Assembly (NCBI RefSeq): GCF_024519315.1
Contig: NZ_JANIIC010000002.1
Coordinates: 62,001-126,000, forward strand
Reading direction: 5' to 3'
DNA from: Streptomyces malaysiensis subsp. samsunensis
GTDB lineage: Bacteria; Actinomycetota; Actinomycetes; Streptomycetales; Streptomycetaceae
DNA length: 64,000 nt
A model generated the notes under the pieces. That model worked only from the letters and a program-made list of their open reading frames with translations. It had not been told where the DNA came from and did not search any database. This document shows, piece after piece, positions 1 to 10,989 of this stretch (its first letter is position 1; the number at the start of each line of letters is the position of its first letter). Made by a program: the position numbers and the translations under genes.

Positions 1-43
1 CATCGCGCTCCAGCGGGAGTGCAACGCGATGCTGCGCGGCTGA
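1..43 (+). CDS. C-terminal tail of a gene cut by the window edge
   Basis: An open frame enters from the left edge (first full codon at base 2) and ends at the TGA at 41-43, giving a tail IALQRECNAMLRG. Codon use is typical for the neighbourhood. Thirteen residues are too few to identify a family. The cell-wall recycling kinase downstream makes a related sugar-phosphate gene possible, but this is only context. The stretch from 44 to 255 holds a short direct duplication (GCGGCTGATAC twice, near 37-58) and otherwise nothing I can assign. Confidence 0.4.
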   Translation, partial: IALQRECNAMLRG

Positions 44-255
44 TACGCGGCTGATACGCGGGGACGCCCCTCGTGACAGGCATGTTCGTGTAGGCACGCG
101 CGTGCAGGCATGCTCGACTGCGCCTGAAGGACGGCTTCGGCGCGTCCCGCCGGGGCCTCGTACGCCACTTGAGCCGCGCTCGCGCCGGTAGCCGCCGTCC
201 CCGACGGGTACGGACATCACATCCCCTTGGCGGTCACGGCTGAAAGGGCCCCGAT

Positions 256-1626
256 GTGATGACGTCCTCAGCGGATCCCGGTGAACGTGCCGCCGGGCGG
301 GGCCCGCGCCGTGCGCTGGTGGCCGGTTCGGTCGGCAACTTCATCGAGTGGTACGAGTTCGGTGTCTACGGCTTCTTCGCGACGATCATCGCCGCGAACT
401 TCTTCACCCCTCAGGGCGGCAGCGAGCTCGAGGGCCTGGTCAAGACCTACGCCTCCTTCGGGATCGCGTTCTTCTTCCGCCCCATCGGCGCCGCCGTCTT
501 CGGCCGGGTCGGCGACCGGATCGGCCGCCGGCCCACGCTGATCCTGGTGCTGCTGCTGATGACCGGCGCCACGACGCTCATCGGAGCGCTGCCCACGTAC
601 GACACGCTGGGCGTGGCCGCCCCCTGGCTGCTCACCCTGTTGCGGATCCTCCAGGGGCTGTCCGCGGGCGGGGAGTTCGGCGGTGCGGTGTCGATCATGA
701 CGGAGTTCGCGCCGCCGGGGCGGCGCGGGCTGTACGGGGCGTGGCAGTCGTTCACCGTGGCGCTGGGGCTGCTGGCCGGGGCCGGTGCGGCGGCGGTGCT
801 GGCCACCGTGATGAGCGAGGAGTCGCTGGCCGACTGGGGGTGGCGGCTGCCGTTCCTGCTGACCCTGCCGATCGGGCTGGTCGCGCTGTGGCTGCGGCTG
901 AGGCTGGAGGAGACCCCGTTCTTCCGCGCGGCGGCGGACGGGGAGGCCACCACCCCACCGGAGCGGGTGGCGGATCCCCGTGAGATGGCCGGGGCGATCG
1001 TCATGGGGGCCGCACGCATCATGGGCTGGGCGGCGGCCGGTTACACCTTCCTGGTCGTCATGCCGTCGTATCTCCAGGCCACCTTGAACGCCACCTTCCA
1101 GCAGGCGCTGGTCGCCACCGTGGTGGCCAACGCGGGCTTCGCGCTGTCCATCCTCCCGGCGGGCCTGCTCAGCGACCGGATCGGGCGGCGCCCGGTGATG
1201 CTGACCGGGGCCGCGCTGGTGGTGGTGCTGGCCTTCCCGCTGCTCAATGTGTTGCAGGACCCGGACAGTTCGGCATGGGTCCAAGGGGCGGCGGTCTTCG
1301 TCGCGGGCGTGGTGGTGGGCCTGATGGCGGGGCCCGGTCCGGCCATGCTCGCCGAGATGTTCCCGACCCGGGTCCGGTACACGGGTCTCGGGCTTGCGTA
1401 CGCGCTGTCCAACGCGGTGTTCTCCGGCTGCGCGGGGCTCATCATCACCAAGGTGATCGAGCACACCGGCGAGGTCGACATCCCGGCCTACTACGTGATG
1501 GTGACCTGCGCCATCAGCGTGGTCGCGCTGTTCACCCTGCGCGGCGAGTACCACCGTGGCGCACTGCCCGGCGCGGCGCGGCCGGGGAAGGATGCCGGAC
1601 GGGAGGAGGAGACGCCATGCGGGTGA
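256..1626 (+). CDS. MFS transporter, metabolite:H+ symporter (MHS) family
   Basis: A 456-residue integral membrane permease of the metabolite:H+ symporter group (relatives of ProP, ShiA and KgtP), expected to import a small organic acid, betaine or similar solute by proton symport. The family hallmark NFIEWYEFGVYG sits at about residues 28-39. The loop-2 motif GRVGDRIGRRPT is at about 84-95 and its repeat SDRIGRRPV lies in the second half. About twelve hydrophobic segments follow the usual 6+6 pattern, and the length is normal. GTG at 256 is followed directly by ATG at 259; AAAGGG at 244-249 could serve either. The stop overlaps the anmK start by 10 nt, so the two genes are co-translated. The substrate cannot be read from sequence; the pairing with anmK hints at a cell-wall-derived solute, but that is inference. 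Confidence 0.85.
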   Translation: MMTSSADPGERAAGRGPRRALVAGSVGNFIEWYEFGVYGFFATIIAANFFTPQGGSELEGLVKTYASFGIAFFFRPIGAAVFGRVGDRIGRRPTLILVLLLMTGATTLIGALPTYDTLGVAAPWLLTLLRILQGLSAGGEFGGAVSIMTEFAPPGRRGLYGAWQSFTVALGLLAGAGAAAVLATVMSEESLADWGWRLPFLLTLPIGLVALWLRLRLEETPFFRAAADGEATTPPERVADPREMAGAIVMGAARIMGWAAAGYTFLVVMPSYLQATLNATFQQALVATVVANAGFALSILPAGLLSDRIGRRPVMLTGAALVVVLAFPLLNVLQDPDSSAWVQGAAVFVAGVVVGLMAGPGPAMLAEMFPTRVRYTGLGLAYALSNAVFSGCAGLIITKVIEHTGEVDIPAYYVMVTCAISVVALFTLRGEYHRGALPGAARPGKDAGREEETPCG

Positions 1627-2789
1627 TCGGCCTGATGTCGGGCACGTCCCATGACGCGGTGGACGCCGCGGCGGCCGATCTGGTGCTCGACGGCGACACC
1701 GTGGTGCTGGCCCCGCTGGGGCTGGTCAGCGAGGCGTATCCGGAGGCGCTGCGGTCGGCGCTGAGCGCCGCGCTGCCCCCGGCGGCCACCACCATGAAGG
1801 AGGTGTGCGCGCTCGACACCGGTATCGGCCAGGCGTTCGCCTCGCTCGCGGCCCGCGCCGACCGGGAGCTGTGCGAGGGCCGCGCGGACCTCATCGGCTC
1901 TCCTGGCCAGACGGTGTACCACTGGGCCGAGGGCGGAAAGGTGCACGGCACGCTCCAGCTCGGCCAGCCCGCCTGGATCGCCGAGGCCACCGGCTGCCCG
2001 GTCGTCTCCGATCTGCGGACCCGCGATGTGGCCGCGGGCGGCCAGGGCGCTCCCCTGGTCAGCCTGGTGGACGCCCTGTGGCTCGGCGGGCGGCCGGGGG
2101 TGTGCGCCGCCCTGAACCTGGGCGGTATCGCCAACATCACGGTGGTGTCGAGCGCGGGCGATCCGCTGGCCTTCGACACCGGCCCGGCGAACGCGCTCAT
2201 CGACGCGGCGGTCGGCGATCTGACGGGCGGGCGGCTGGACCATGACGCGGACGGCGCCATGGCGGCGCGCGGCACCGTCCATGAGCCGCTGCTGGAGCGG
2301 CTTCTGGCCGAGCCGTACTATGCGCTGCCCGCGCCCAAGACGACCGGCAAGGAGCTGTTCCACGGGTCCTATCTGCGGGCCGCCCTGGCCGTCGTGGGTC
2401 CGGTTCGGGACGACGACGTGGTCGCCACCGTCACCGAGCTGACGGCCCGTACCGTGACCGACGCGGTGCGGTCGGTGCACGCCACCGAGGTGATCGCCTC
2501 GGGCGGCGGCACCCGCAACCCCACCCTGATGAGGGCGTTGCGCCGGGCGCTGGGCGGTGTCGCGCTGCGGACCTCCGATGAACTCGGCCTTCCGGCGGCC
2601 GCGAAGGAGGCGTACGCCTTCGCCGTACTCGCCTTTCTGACCGCCCATGGGCTGGCCGGTACGGCGCCGAGCTGCACCGGCGCCCGCCATGCCAGCGTGC
2701 TGGGGTCGATCACCCCGGGGGTCCGCGGGCTCCGCCTGCCCGCGCCGGGGCGGGCGGCGCCCACCCGGCTGGAGATCTTCCGCCGCTGA
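1617..2789 (+). CDS. anmK: Anhydro-N-acetylmuramic acid kinase
   Basis: Cytoplasmic kinase of 390 residues that opens the 1,6-anhydro ring of anhydroMurNAc and phosphorylates it to MurNAc-6-phosphate, for peptidoglycan recycling. The N-terminal phosphate-binding signature GLMSGTSHDAVD is at residues 4-15 (the family usually has SLDG here). LNLGGIANIT lies near 166, FDTGPAN near 186 and SGGGTRNPT near 295, all expected for the ASKHA-fold AnmK family. Length matches the family. ATG at 1617 has a GGAGGAGGAG ribosome site just upstream and lies inside the end of the transporter gene. The next step normally needs the etherase MurQ, which is not in the window. Identification is firm; the unusual H-D-A in place of L-D-G in the signature is a mild oddity. 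Confidence 0.9.
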   Translation: MRVIGLMSGTSHDAVDAAAADLVLDGDTVVLAPLGLVSEAYPEALRSALSAALPPAATTMKEVCALDTGIGQAFASLAARADRELCEGRADLIGSPGQTVYHWAEGGKVHGTLQLGQPAWIAEATGCPVVSDLRTRDVAAGGQGAPLVSLVDALWLGGRPGVCAALNLGGIANITVVSSAGDPLAFDTGPANALIDAAVGDLTGGRLDHDADGAMAARGTVHEPLLERLLAEPYYALPAPKTTGKELFHGSYLRAALAVVGPVRDDDVVATVTELTARTVTDAVRSVHATEVIASGGGTRNPTLMRALRRALGGVALRTSDELGLPAAAKEAYAFAVLAFLTAHGLAGTAPSCTGARHASVLGSITPGVRGLRLPAPGRAAPTRLEIFRR

Positions 2790-2806
2790 CCGGGCGGCAC
2801 CTCCAC

Positions 2807-2869
2807 CAGGGTGCCGATGACGGTCGTGAAGGTCAGGAAGAGGATCAGATTGCGGGCCGGGAAGGGCCG
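2807..2869 (-). pseudogene. Remnant of a Na+/H+ antiporter-like (CPA1) gene
   Basis: Between anmK and the next gene the minus strand reads FPARNLILFLTFTTVIGTLV after an in-frame TGA at 2870-2872. It then runs out into the antisense of anmK. This string resembles the conserved transmembrane segment of bacterial CPA1-type Na+/H+ antiporters (FPGRDLILFLTF...TLVGQGLTLP). It has neither a start nor the rest of the protein. I read it as a decayed gene fragment; chance hydrophobicity is the alternative. Confidence 0.4.
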
Positions 2870-2951
2870 TCATGGCCGGGAAAGGGGATGTCGGCTTCGG
2901 CCGTACCCGAGGTACGTTGGGAACGGCCTGCTATCGAAGGGGTGAACGTGG

Positions 2952-4985
2952 GTGAACAACCCCCCGGTTCCTGACGGGGGGTCGACGGGGGGACGGGGGC
3001 ACGTGACGGAATCCGCAATGGGCGTGGGCTTGAGAGGCCGCAGCGGGATCATCAGCCTGGTCGGGGAGTGTCTCAGGCTGGAGCCCGCGGACGAGCGGCC
3101 GGTGATCATGCTGCTGGGGCCGCGCGGCAGCGGGGCGAGCGACGCGCATGGCGCGCTGATGGAGAAGTTCGGCCCCGAGACGCCGTTCGCCTACGTCAAT
3201 CTCGGCGGTGAGCAGTCCCTGCCTGCGCGGTACGCGCTGGCGCTGCTCGCCCGCCAGCTGGAGCGCAAGCTGCCGCGCTACCGCCGCTCGCACTTCCCGC
3301 GGCTGACGCTCGGTCTGCTCGCCTCGGACCACCAGCTGCGGATGACGAGCCTCGCGGAGGGGCGGCGCAACATCCGCCGGGAGCTGGACGCGTTCCAGGA
3401 GCAGGCGGAGGCGCGCTACGGGGACTATCTCGCCGCCTTCTTCGAGGTGGCCGGAGGCGCCGTGGGCGCCCCCGACGGCGCCTCCACGGCGGCGCTCGCA
3501 CTGCTGCGGGACGCGCTGCGGCGCGGCCGAAGACGGCTGCCGGGCCGCAAGTTCACCGGCAGCGCCGCCTGGTACGGCGGCCATCCGCTGCTCCAGAGCC
3601 GCGATCCGTGGGAGGCGCTGGTCGAGCTCAACCTGTGGCGCCACGAGGGGGACGAGGACGATCAGGAGCGGCTGGACCGGGTGCTGATCTCGGCCCTGCT
3701 GGAGGACATGCGCTCCAATGTGCGCCACTCGTTCATGCCCCGCTCCTATCTGCTGATGCTCGACAACTCCCATACCGAGTACGGCCGCGGCTTCCTCGAT
3801 CTGCTGATCCGGGCCCGCCATGACGACGCCGTGGTGGCGGGCGCCGACTGCGATCCGCTCACCGTCGTGGCGAGTTCCAACCGGTGGCTGCCCCGCTGGG
3901 GCCCGGCCACCGGCGATCAGTGGCCCTGGCAGCTGCGCGGCCCGGACCGGGCCTCCCTCACGGACTGGAGGGAGTACCGGCCGGGCCGGGACAGCGATGA
4001 CACCTGGTGGTATCCGCTGCGGCTGCGCGACCTCAATCTGGACGAGGTGCGCATCCGGATCGAGCTGGAGCTGCGCCACCACCCCGACCTCGCGCCGTTC
4101 ACCCGGCTCGCGCCCTTCATCCACCGGCTGACCGCGGGGCTCCCCCGGGCGGTCAGCCAGGTCCTGGAGCTGTTCCGGCACTCCGCCGTGCCCGTCGAGG
4201 ACGGCGCCGAGCAGGACCGCTGGCTGCGCACCCTGCCGGACCGTACGCCGCGGGACGGCGAGGACCCCCGGACGCTGGCGGAAGCCGCCCTGGACCATCT
4301 GCTGCACGGTTTCCACCCCGCGCAGCGTGCGGCGCTCGAGGAGTGTGCCGCGGCGCGCGATCTGTCCGTCGGCACCCGGCTGCTGGGCACGGGCGACTCG
4401 CTGTTCGGCGAGGTCCGCGGCCGCTGGCTGCTGCACAGCCCGGGCACCGTGACCCCGGCCCTCCACCCCTGGCCGCGGCGGCTGTTGCTGTGGCGGCTGG
4501 CCGCGCGTCCGGACGACTGGGACGCGGTGCACGAGCTGCTGGCCGAGCACTTCAAGTCCGAGGGGCGCACGGTCCAGGAGATGTACCACCGGCTGGCGAC
4601 GGAGCGGATCGACGAGGTCACCGGGTATCTGGTGGCGCGCTTCCCGGCGGTGCCCGCGGCGCAGTGGATCAGCGAGTTCAACACCATCACGGCCGCCCCC
4701 AACCGCCTTGGGCCGGCCGGCGGACCGCTGGAGCTGCTCGCCGGCCTCGCCCCGGACGAGCTCCCGGAAGCGGTCACCACCGCCTCGGTGATCCGGGAGC
4801 TGATCACGGTGCGCTGGGTGTGGAGCGATCCGCTCACCGACCCCGCGATGCGGTTGAACGACATGATCGCCGACGGCTTCAACCAGCTCTCACGACTGCG
4901 GAGGACCGACATCGTGGCCCTGTTCAACGAGGCGGAGCGGTACCGCCACTGGCGCCATCCGCTGACGCGCACGAGCGAGGGGTGA
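2952..4985 (+). CDS. P-loop NTPase of unknown function, partner of the downstream receptor
   Basis: A predicted cytoplasmic protein of 677 residues from GTG 2952, or 660 if the start is GTG 3003 (MTESAMGVGL); both have G-rich leaders. A Walker A motif, LLGPRGSGAS, is at residues 54-63. A plausible Walker B, YLLMLDNSH, is near 270 and is followed by an arginine-rich stretch. The remainder is a long charged alpha-helical-looking region without membrane segments or a recognisable catalytic domain. The arrangement (N-terminal NTPase, long C-terminal helical part) recalls STAND-like or orc/AAA-like ATPases but I cannot name a family. It is separated by only 5 nt from the anchored receptor gene, so they probably act together. 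No function should be assigned beyond nucleotide binding. Confidence 0.6.
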   Translation: MNNPPVPDGGSTGGRGHVTESAMGVGLRGRSGIISLVGECLRLEPADERPVIMLLGPRGSGASDAHGALMEKFGPETPFAYVNLGGEQSLPARYALALLARQLERKLPRYRRSHFPRLTLGLLASDHQLRMTSLAEGRRNIRRELDAFQEQAEARYGDYLAAFFEVAGGAVGAPDGASTAALALLRDALRRGRRRLPGRKFTGSAAWYGGHPLLQSRDPWEALVELNLWRHEGDEDDQERLDRVLISALLEDMRSNVRHSFMPRSYLLMLDNSHTEYGRGFLDLLIRARHDDAVVAGADCDPLTVVASSNRWLPRWGPATGDQWPWQLRGPDRASLTDWREYRPGRDSDDTWWYPLRLRDLNLDEVRIRIELELRHHPDLAPFTRLAPFIHRLTAGLPRAVSQVLELFRHSAVPVEDGAEQDRWLRTLPDRTPRDGEDPRTLAEAALDHLLHGFHPAQRAALEECAAARDLSVGTRLLGTGDSLFGEVRGRWLLHSPGTVTPALHPWPRRLLLWRLAARPDDWDAVHELLAEHFKSEGRTVQEMYHRLATERIDEVTGYLVARFPAVPAAQWISEFNTITAAPNRLGPAGGPLELLAGLAPDELPEAVTTASVIRELITVRWVWSDPLTDPAMRLNDMIADGFNQLSRLRRTDIVALFNEAERYRHWRHPLTRTSEG

Positions 4986-4990
4986 GACCT

Positions 4991-6460
4991 GTGCCGAGAC
5001 TGGAATGGCCGCTGCACATCGTGCGCCGGGTGGTGATCGGCGTGATCGTCGTCGCGGTGCTCGCGGTGGCGGTCCCGCTCACCGTCGACTGGATCCAGGA
5101 GCGGCGGGCGCGCTGCGGCGACGGCGTCGTCAAGATGGGGGACGACCACGAGTGCGTCGGTGTCACCGACGGTTCGTTCATCTTCGCGGACCATCTGAAG
5201 TCCGTGGAAGACAAGATCAAGGAAGAGAACGACCTGCTGGAGGAGCACGGTGAAAAGTACGTCAGCGTCGCCTATATGACCTCCTTCACGCTGACCGACG
5301 ACGACAGCAACTCCGAGGAGTCGGTCCGGCATGAGCTCGAGGGCGCGTATCTGGCGCAGTACCGGCACAACCGCGGCGATCGCTCCTCATCCCCCAAGAT
5401 CAAGCTGTTGATCGCCAATATGGGCAGCGTCGCGGCCCACTGGGAGCACACGGTCGACGAGCTGATCGACCGGAAGACCTCCCATGACAAGCTGGTCGCG
5501 GTCACCGGACTCGGCCCCAGCGACGAGTCGAACCTCACGGCGCTGAAGCGGCTGTCGCGCAACGGTCTCGCCCTGGTCGCCAGCACCATGACGACCACCA
5601 GGATCGAGGATCCCGAGGGACGGTTCGTCCGGGTCTCCCCGACCAATGTGGACGAGGCGTACGCCGCCTCCGCGTATCTGAAGAAGCAGAAGGTCCGTAC
5701 GGCGGTGGTGGTCCAGGACGACGCGCGAAAGAACTACTACGCCAAGACCCTGGGGGACGCCTTCACCGATGTCTTCCAGGACGCGAAGGGCCATGAGCTG
5801 GTGGCGGACCGGATGACCTACGACTCCTCGGTGCGCAAGACCTGGCAGAACGAACTGCAATACATGTCGGGGCAGTTGTGCGACCAGAAGCCGGAAGCGG
5901 TCTTCTTCGCGGGCCGCGGCAAGCACCTCACCCGGTTCCTGGACGCGATCGCCAACCGTCCGTGCCAGGACCGGGAGTTCATGGTGATCACCGGCGACGA
6001 CACCACCAACCTCACCGCCGATGACCTGGCCCACGCCGCCGAGACCGGGGTGCGGGTGCTCTACACGGGTCTGGCGCACCCCGATATGTGGCAGAAGGAC
6101 CGCGACTCCGTCTCCCGGCTGTCGGCCCGCCACTTCCAGCCGGGCGGGTCGCTGGCCAAGTGGTTCCCCGACGACCAGCACCAGGACGGCCAGGCCATCA
6201 TGGCGCACGACGCGGTGCTCACCGCCGCCCAGGGCATCCGGATGGCGGCGCTGGGCGACGTGACCGGGGAATCGGTGGCGCGGATGTTCCACCAGATGAA
6301 CAGCGGTCAGCGGGTGCCGGGAGCCAGCGGGTTCCTCTCGTTCCAGGACAACGGCAATCCACGCGACAAGGTCATTCCGATCCTGCACCTCAACGCCAAG
6401 GGGCGCTCGGAGCTGGTGGAGGTCTCACAGCCGCGCGGTGAGCCGCCCGCGAAGCAGTGA
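4991..6460 (+). CDS. Membrane-anchored periplasmic-binding-protein-like receptor
   Basis: A 489-residue protein starting at GTG 4991. Residues 1-12 are basic, 13-31 form one hydrophobic helix (VVIGVIVVAVLAVAV), and the rest lies outside the membrane. There is no lipobox, so it is anchored by an N-terminal helix. The body from about 60 to 470 has the layout of type I periplasmic-binding domains of the leucine/branched-chain group. Features are an N-lobe ending in a repeated Rossmann pattern, LVAVTGLGPSDESN, VRTAVVVQDDARKNYY, and EAVFFAGRGKHLTRFLDAI, followed by a GFLSF...NP ending typical of these receptors. There are no ABC permease genes nearby. Four bases after the NTPase stop, it looks like the sensor half of a two-protein unit. 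Ligand unknown. Confidence 0.65.
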   Translation: MPRLEWPLHIVRRVVIGVIVVAVLAVAVPLTVDWIQERRARCGDGVVKMGDDHECVGVTDGSFIFADHLKSVEDKIKEENDLLEEHGEKYVSVAYMTSFTLTDDDSNSEESVRHELEGAYLAQYRHNRGDRSSSPKIKLLIANMGSVAAHWEHTVDELIDRKTSHDKLVAVTGLGPSDESNLTALKRLSRNGLALVASTMTTTRIEDPEGRFVRVSPTNVDEAYAASAYLKKQKVRTAVVVQDDARKNYYAKTLGDAFTDVFQDAKGHELVADRMTYDSSVRKTWQNELQYMSGQLCDQKPEAVFFAGRGKHLTRFLDAIANRPCQDREFMVITGDDTTNLTADDLAHAAETGVRVLYTGLAHPDMWQKDRDSVSRLSARHFQPGGSLAKWFPDDQHQDGQAIMAHDAVLTAAQGIRMAALGDVTGESVARMFHQMNSGQRVPGASGFLSFQDNGNPRDKVIPILHLNAKGRSELVEVSQPRGEPPAKQ

Positions 6461-6497
6461 CGGCCCGCCCGTCCCAGGGGCCGTGACGGGCGGGCCG
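6461..6497. terminator. Bidirectional hairpin terminator
   Basis: CGGCCCGCCCGTC at 6461-6473 is the exact reverse complement of 6485-6497, giving a 13-bp stem with an 11-nt loop. It starts directly after the receptor stop and lies between convergent genes, so it probably serves both strands. Confidence 0.75.
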
Positions 6498-6515
6498 GCC
6501 AGGAAGCGGTGACGG

Positions 6516-8423
<1,908 letters not shown>

Positions 8424-8516
8424 CTCAGCCCTCCTCCCGATCTGTCTCCCAGTATCCCAAAAGGTGCTATTCGGGAAGGGGCACGGAAAGGGGCCGCTGG
8501 GCCGCTGGGCCGGGGG

Positions 8517-9920
8517 TCACTCCCGCAGGTGGTCGACCTCGCGCATCTTGTTGGTGGCGTCGAGCGCGGCGACCTTGTAGGACTCGGCGAAGGTCGGATA
8601 GTTGAACACCGCGTCCACCAGATAGTCCACGGTGCCGCCACAGCCCATCACGGCCTGGCCGATATGGATCAGCTCGGTGGCGCCGGTGCCGAAGCAGTGC
8701 ACCCCGAGCAGCCGCCGGTCCTCCGGGGAGACCAGCAGTTTCAGCATGCCGTGCGCATCGCCGACGATCTGGCCCCGGGCCAGCTCGCGATAGCGCGAGA
8801 CGCCGACCTCGAAGGGCACCTTCTCGTCCGTGAGCTGGTCCTCGGTCCGGCCGATGAAGCTGATCTCCGGGATGCTGTAGATCCCGATGGGCTGGAGGTC
8901 GTGGATCGGGTTCACCGGCTCCTCGCAGGCGTGGTACGCCGCGTTCCGCCCCTGTTCCATGGAGGTCGCGGCCAGCGCCGGGAAGCCGATGACATCGCCG
9001 ACCGCGTAGATATGCGGTACGGCGGTGCGGTAGTGCTCGTCCACCGCGATCCGGCCCCGCCGGTCGGCGGTGAGCCCCGCCTTGTCGAGGTCCAGCGCGT
9101 CGGTGAGCCCCTGGCGCCCCGCGGAGTACATCACCGCGTCGGCGGGGATCTTCTTACCGCTCTCCAGGATGGTCAGGGCGCCCCGCGGATGGCGCTCGAC
9201 CGCGGCCACGGTCTCGCCGAAGCGGAAGGTGACGGCCAGGTCGCGCAGCCGGTACTTCAGCGCCTCGACGATCTCGACGTCACAGAAGTCCAGCATCCCC
9301 TCGCGGCTCTCGACCACGGTGACCTTGCTGCCCAGGGCGGCGAACATCGAGGCGTACTCGATGCCGATCACCCCGGCGCCCACGATGACCATGGAGCGCG
9401 GCACCCGCTCCATGTTGAGGATGGAGTCGGAGTCCATGATCGTCCGCTCGTCGAACTCCACGCTCGCCGGGCGGGCCGGCCGGGTGCCGGTGGCGATCAC
9501 GATATGCCGCGCGGTCAGCAGCTGCTCCTGGCCGGTGGGGTCCGTGACGGCCACCGTGTGGTCGTCCACGAACCGCCCGGTGCCCGGATACAGCGCGACC
9601 CGGTTGCGCGACAGCTGGCTGCGGACGACGTCCACCTCACGGCCGACCACATGCTGGGTGCGGGCCGTGAGGTCGGCGACGGTGATCTCCTCCTTGAGCC
9701 GGTAGCTCTGACCGTAGAGATCCCGCTGGGTCAGCCCGGTGAGATAGAGCACCGCCTCGCGCAGGGTCTTCGACGGAACGGTCCCGGTGTGCAGGGAGAC
9801 CCCGCCCACCATCTCCCTGCGGTCGACGACGGCTACCCGGCGACCGAGCTTGGCGGCCGCGATAGCAGCTTTCTGGCCACCCGGCCCGGACCCGATCACA
9901 AGCATGTCAAAGTCGGTCAC
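8517..9920 (-). CDS. sthA: Soluble (Si-specific) NAD(P)+ transhydrogenase
   Basis: FAD-containing enzyme that transfers hydride between NADPH and NAD+, balancing the two cofactor pools in the cytoplasm. From GTG 9920 the product is 467 residues, the usual SthA length; an in-frame extension to 9974 exists but lacks family likeness. FAD motif GSGPGG is at residues 10-15, the NAD(P)-binding [11 protein letters not shown] at about 180, and VGDVIGFP at about 300. Where lipoamide dehydrogenases carry the redox cysteine pair, this protein reads [14 protein letters not shown] (residues 39-52). Both cysteines are replaced, which is the feature that separates SthA from dehydrogenases of the same superfamily. 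The 258 nt between this start and the DUF1275 stop show nothing assignable. Confidence 0.88.
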   Translation of the reverse strand: MTDFDMLVIGSGPGGQKAAIAAAKLGRRVAVVDRREMVGGVSLHTGTVPSKTLREAVLYLTGLTQRDLYGQSYRLKEEITVADLTARTQHVVGREVDVVRSQLSRNRVALYPGTGRFVDDHTVAVTDPTGQEQLLTARHIVIATGTRPARPASVEFDERTIMDSDSILNMERVPRSMVIVGAGVIGIEYASMFAALGSKVTVVESREGMLDFCDVEIVEALKYRLRDLAVTFRFGETVAAVERHPRGALTILESGKKIPADAVMYSAGRQGLTDALDLDKAGLTADRRGRIAVDEHYRTAVPHIYAVGDVIGFPALAATSMEQGRNAAYHACEEPVNPIHDLQPIGIYSIPEISFIGRTEDQLTDEKVPFEVGVSRYRELARGQIVGDAHGMLKLLVSPEDRRLLGVHCFGTGATELIHIGQAVMGCGGTVDYLVDAVFNYPTFAESYKVAALDATNKMREVDHLRE

Positions 9921-10178
9921 GGACCGAGTCTGACATCGGATGACACCCCGCCGGAAGAGTGAATCACCGGTCAACCCGCACGGGGACCGCAGGACTTGGG
10001 GCGTTCTCCTGCGCGCTCCGCCGGAAGTGCCCCGACCTGCCGTCGATCACCCGCGGCGCCATCGTGGCCGGTCGCGCCCGCGCGGCGGAGCCGCATATCG
10101 ACACGGCCCCGCGCCGATTCGGGGCGCCACCGAACCGCAGCCGACTTCCGCCGATCCGCTCAGGTATGGGGCCTCCGC

Positions 10179-10916
10179 TCAGGCATGGGGCCAGAGATGG
10201 CCATGGGCATCCCGGGCCAGCGAGGTCAGGGACGCCAGCAGCACGAGGGCGACCAGCCCCGTCGGCAGGGCGGGCGCGGCCCGCGCGGCATGGGCCACCA
10301 GGAGCCCACCGGCCGCGGCGCCCACCACCAGGGACACCAGCAGCGCGATGCTGAGCCGACGCACCCCTCCACCGCGTGCCACGTCGACCATCAGCGCGGT
10401 CAGGATGCCGGTCAGATAGGTGGTGGAGAAGCCGGCCGGCCCGACCGCCCGCACCAGTCCGCTCTGCCCTCCCATGGCGATGGCGGCCACCGCCAGCAGC
10501 CCCAGCTGGCGGCCGCCGGTGGGGTGGCCGCCAGCGGCCGCCCATACCGCCCAGAGCCCGCCGAGCACGAGCAGTTCCACCGCGAGCGCGCACCGGGCCC
10601 GCAGGGCCGGCCGGGGGCCGCGGACGATCCGCCCGCTCAGCAGCGCACCCACGATGTATCCGGCGATGGCGATCATGGTGTCCCGGGCCAGCGCCGGGTC
10701 CAGGGACGCGGTCGACATGCCGAGCAGGGAGAGATTCGCGGTCATGACGCTGGTGAAGACGCCGCCCAGCGCCAGAAAGCTGATCGCGTCCATCGAGCCG
10801 GTGACCACGGTCAGCGCGACGGCGGCCACCACTCCGGCGGGGCCACCGGCCCGGCCGGGGCGCCGGCGCTTCGGCGCGGAGTCGGTGTCGGTGTCGCTCT
10901 CGGTCTCATCGGCCAT
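10179..10916 (-). CDS. DUF1275 (YoaK-type) membrane protein
   Basis: A 245-residue integral membrane protein of the DUF1275 family. After a charged, acidic N-terminus (MADETESDTDTDSAPKRRR) come about six hydrophobic segments. The family signature GSMDAISFLALGGVFTSVMT (about residues 42-61) is present, with a second copy-like segment GFSTTYLTGILTALMVD near 180-196. Function of the family is not established; transport has been suggested. ATG 10916 is preceded by GGAGGAG. The CGNR regulator gene ends 73 nt upstream on the same strand, so the two may form an operon. Confidence 0.82.
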   Translation of the reverse strand: MADETESDTDTDSAPKRRRPGRAGGPAGVVAAVALTVVTGSMDAISFLALGGVFTSVMTANLSLLGMSTASLDPALARDTMIAIAGYIVGALLSGRIVRGPRPALRARCALAVELLVLGGLWAVWAAAGGHPTGGRQLGLLAVAAIAMGGQSGLVRAVGPAGFSTTYLTGILTALMVDVARGGGVRRLSIALLVSLVVGAAAGGLLVAHAARAAPALPTGLVALVLLASLTSLARDAHGHLWPHA

Positions 10917-10989
10917 CGGCACTCCTCCGGCCACCTCGGGTGCCCCCGGCGGCACACCGGAAACAGCGGCCCTGGGAGCGCCGGGGACG

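Noticed and set aside
2931..4589. 552-residue minus-strand frame opposite the NTPase
   Set aside because: Composition (Gln/Arg/Val/Pro-rich) is typical of antisense; the plus frame has Walker motifs and coupling with the next gene.
8424..8516. HAIR or CIRCE heat-shock repeat before dnaK
   Set aside because: Looked for CTTGAGT-N7-ACTCAAG and TTAGCACTC-type repeats; neither is present.
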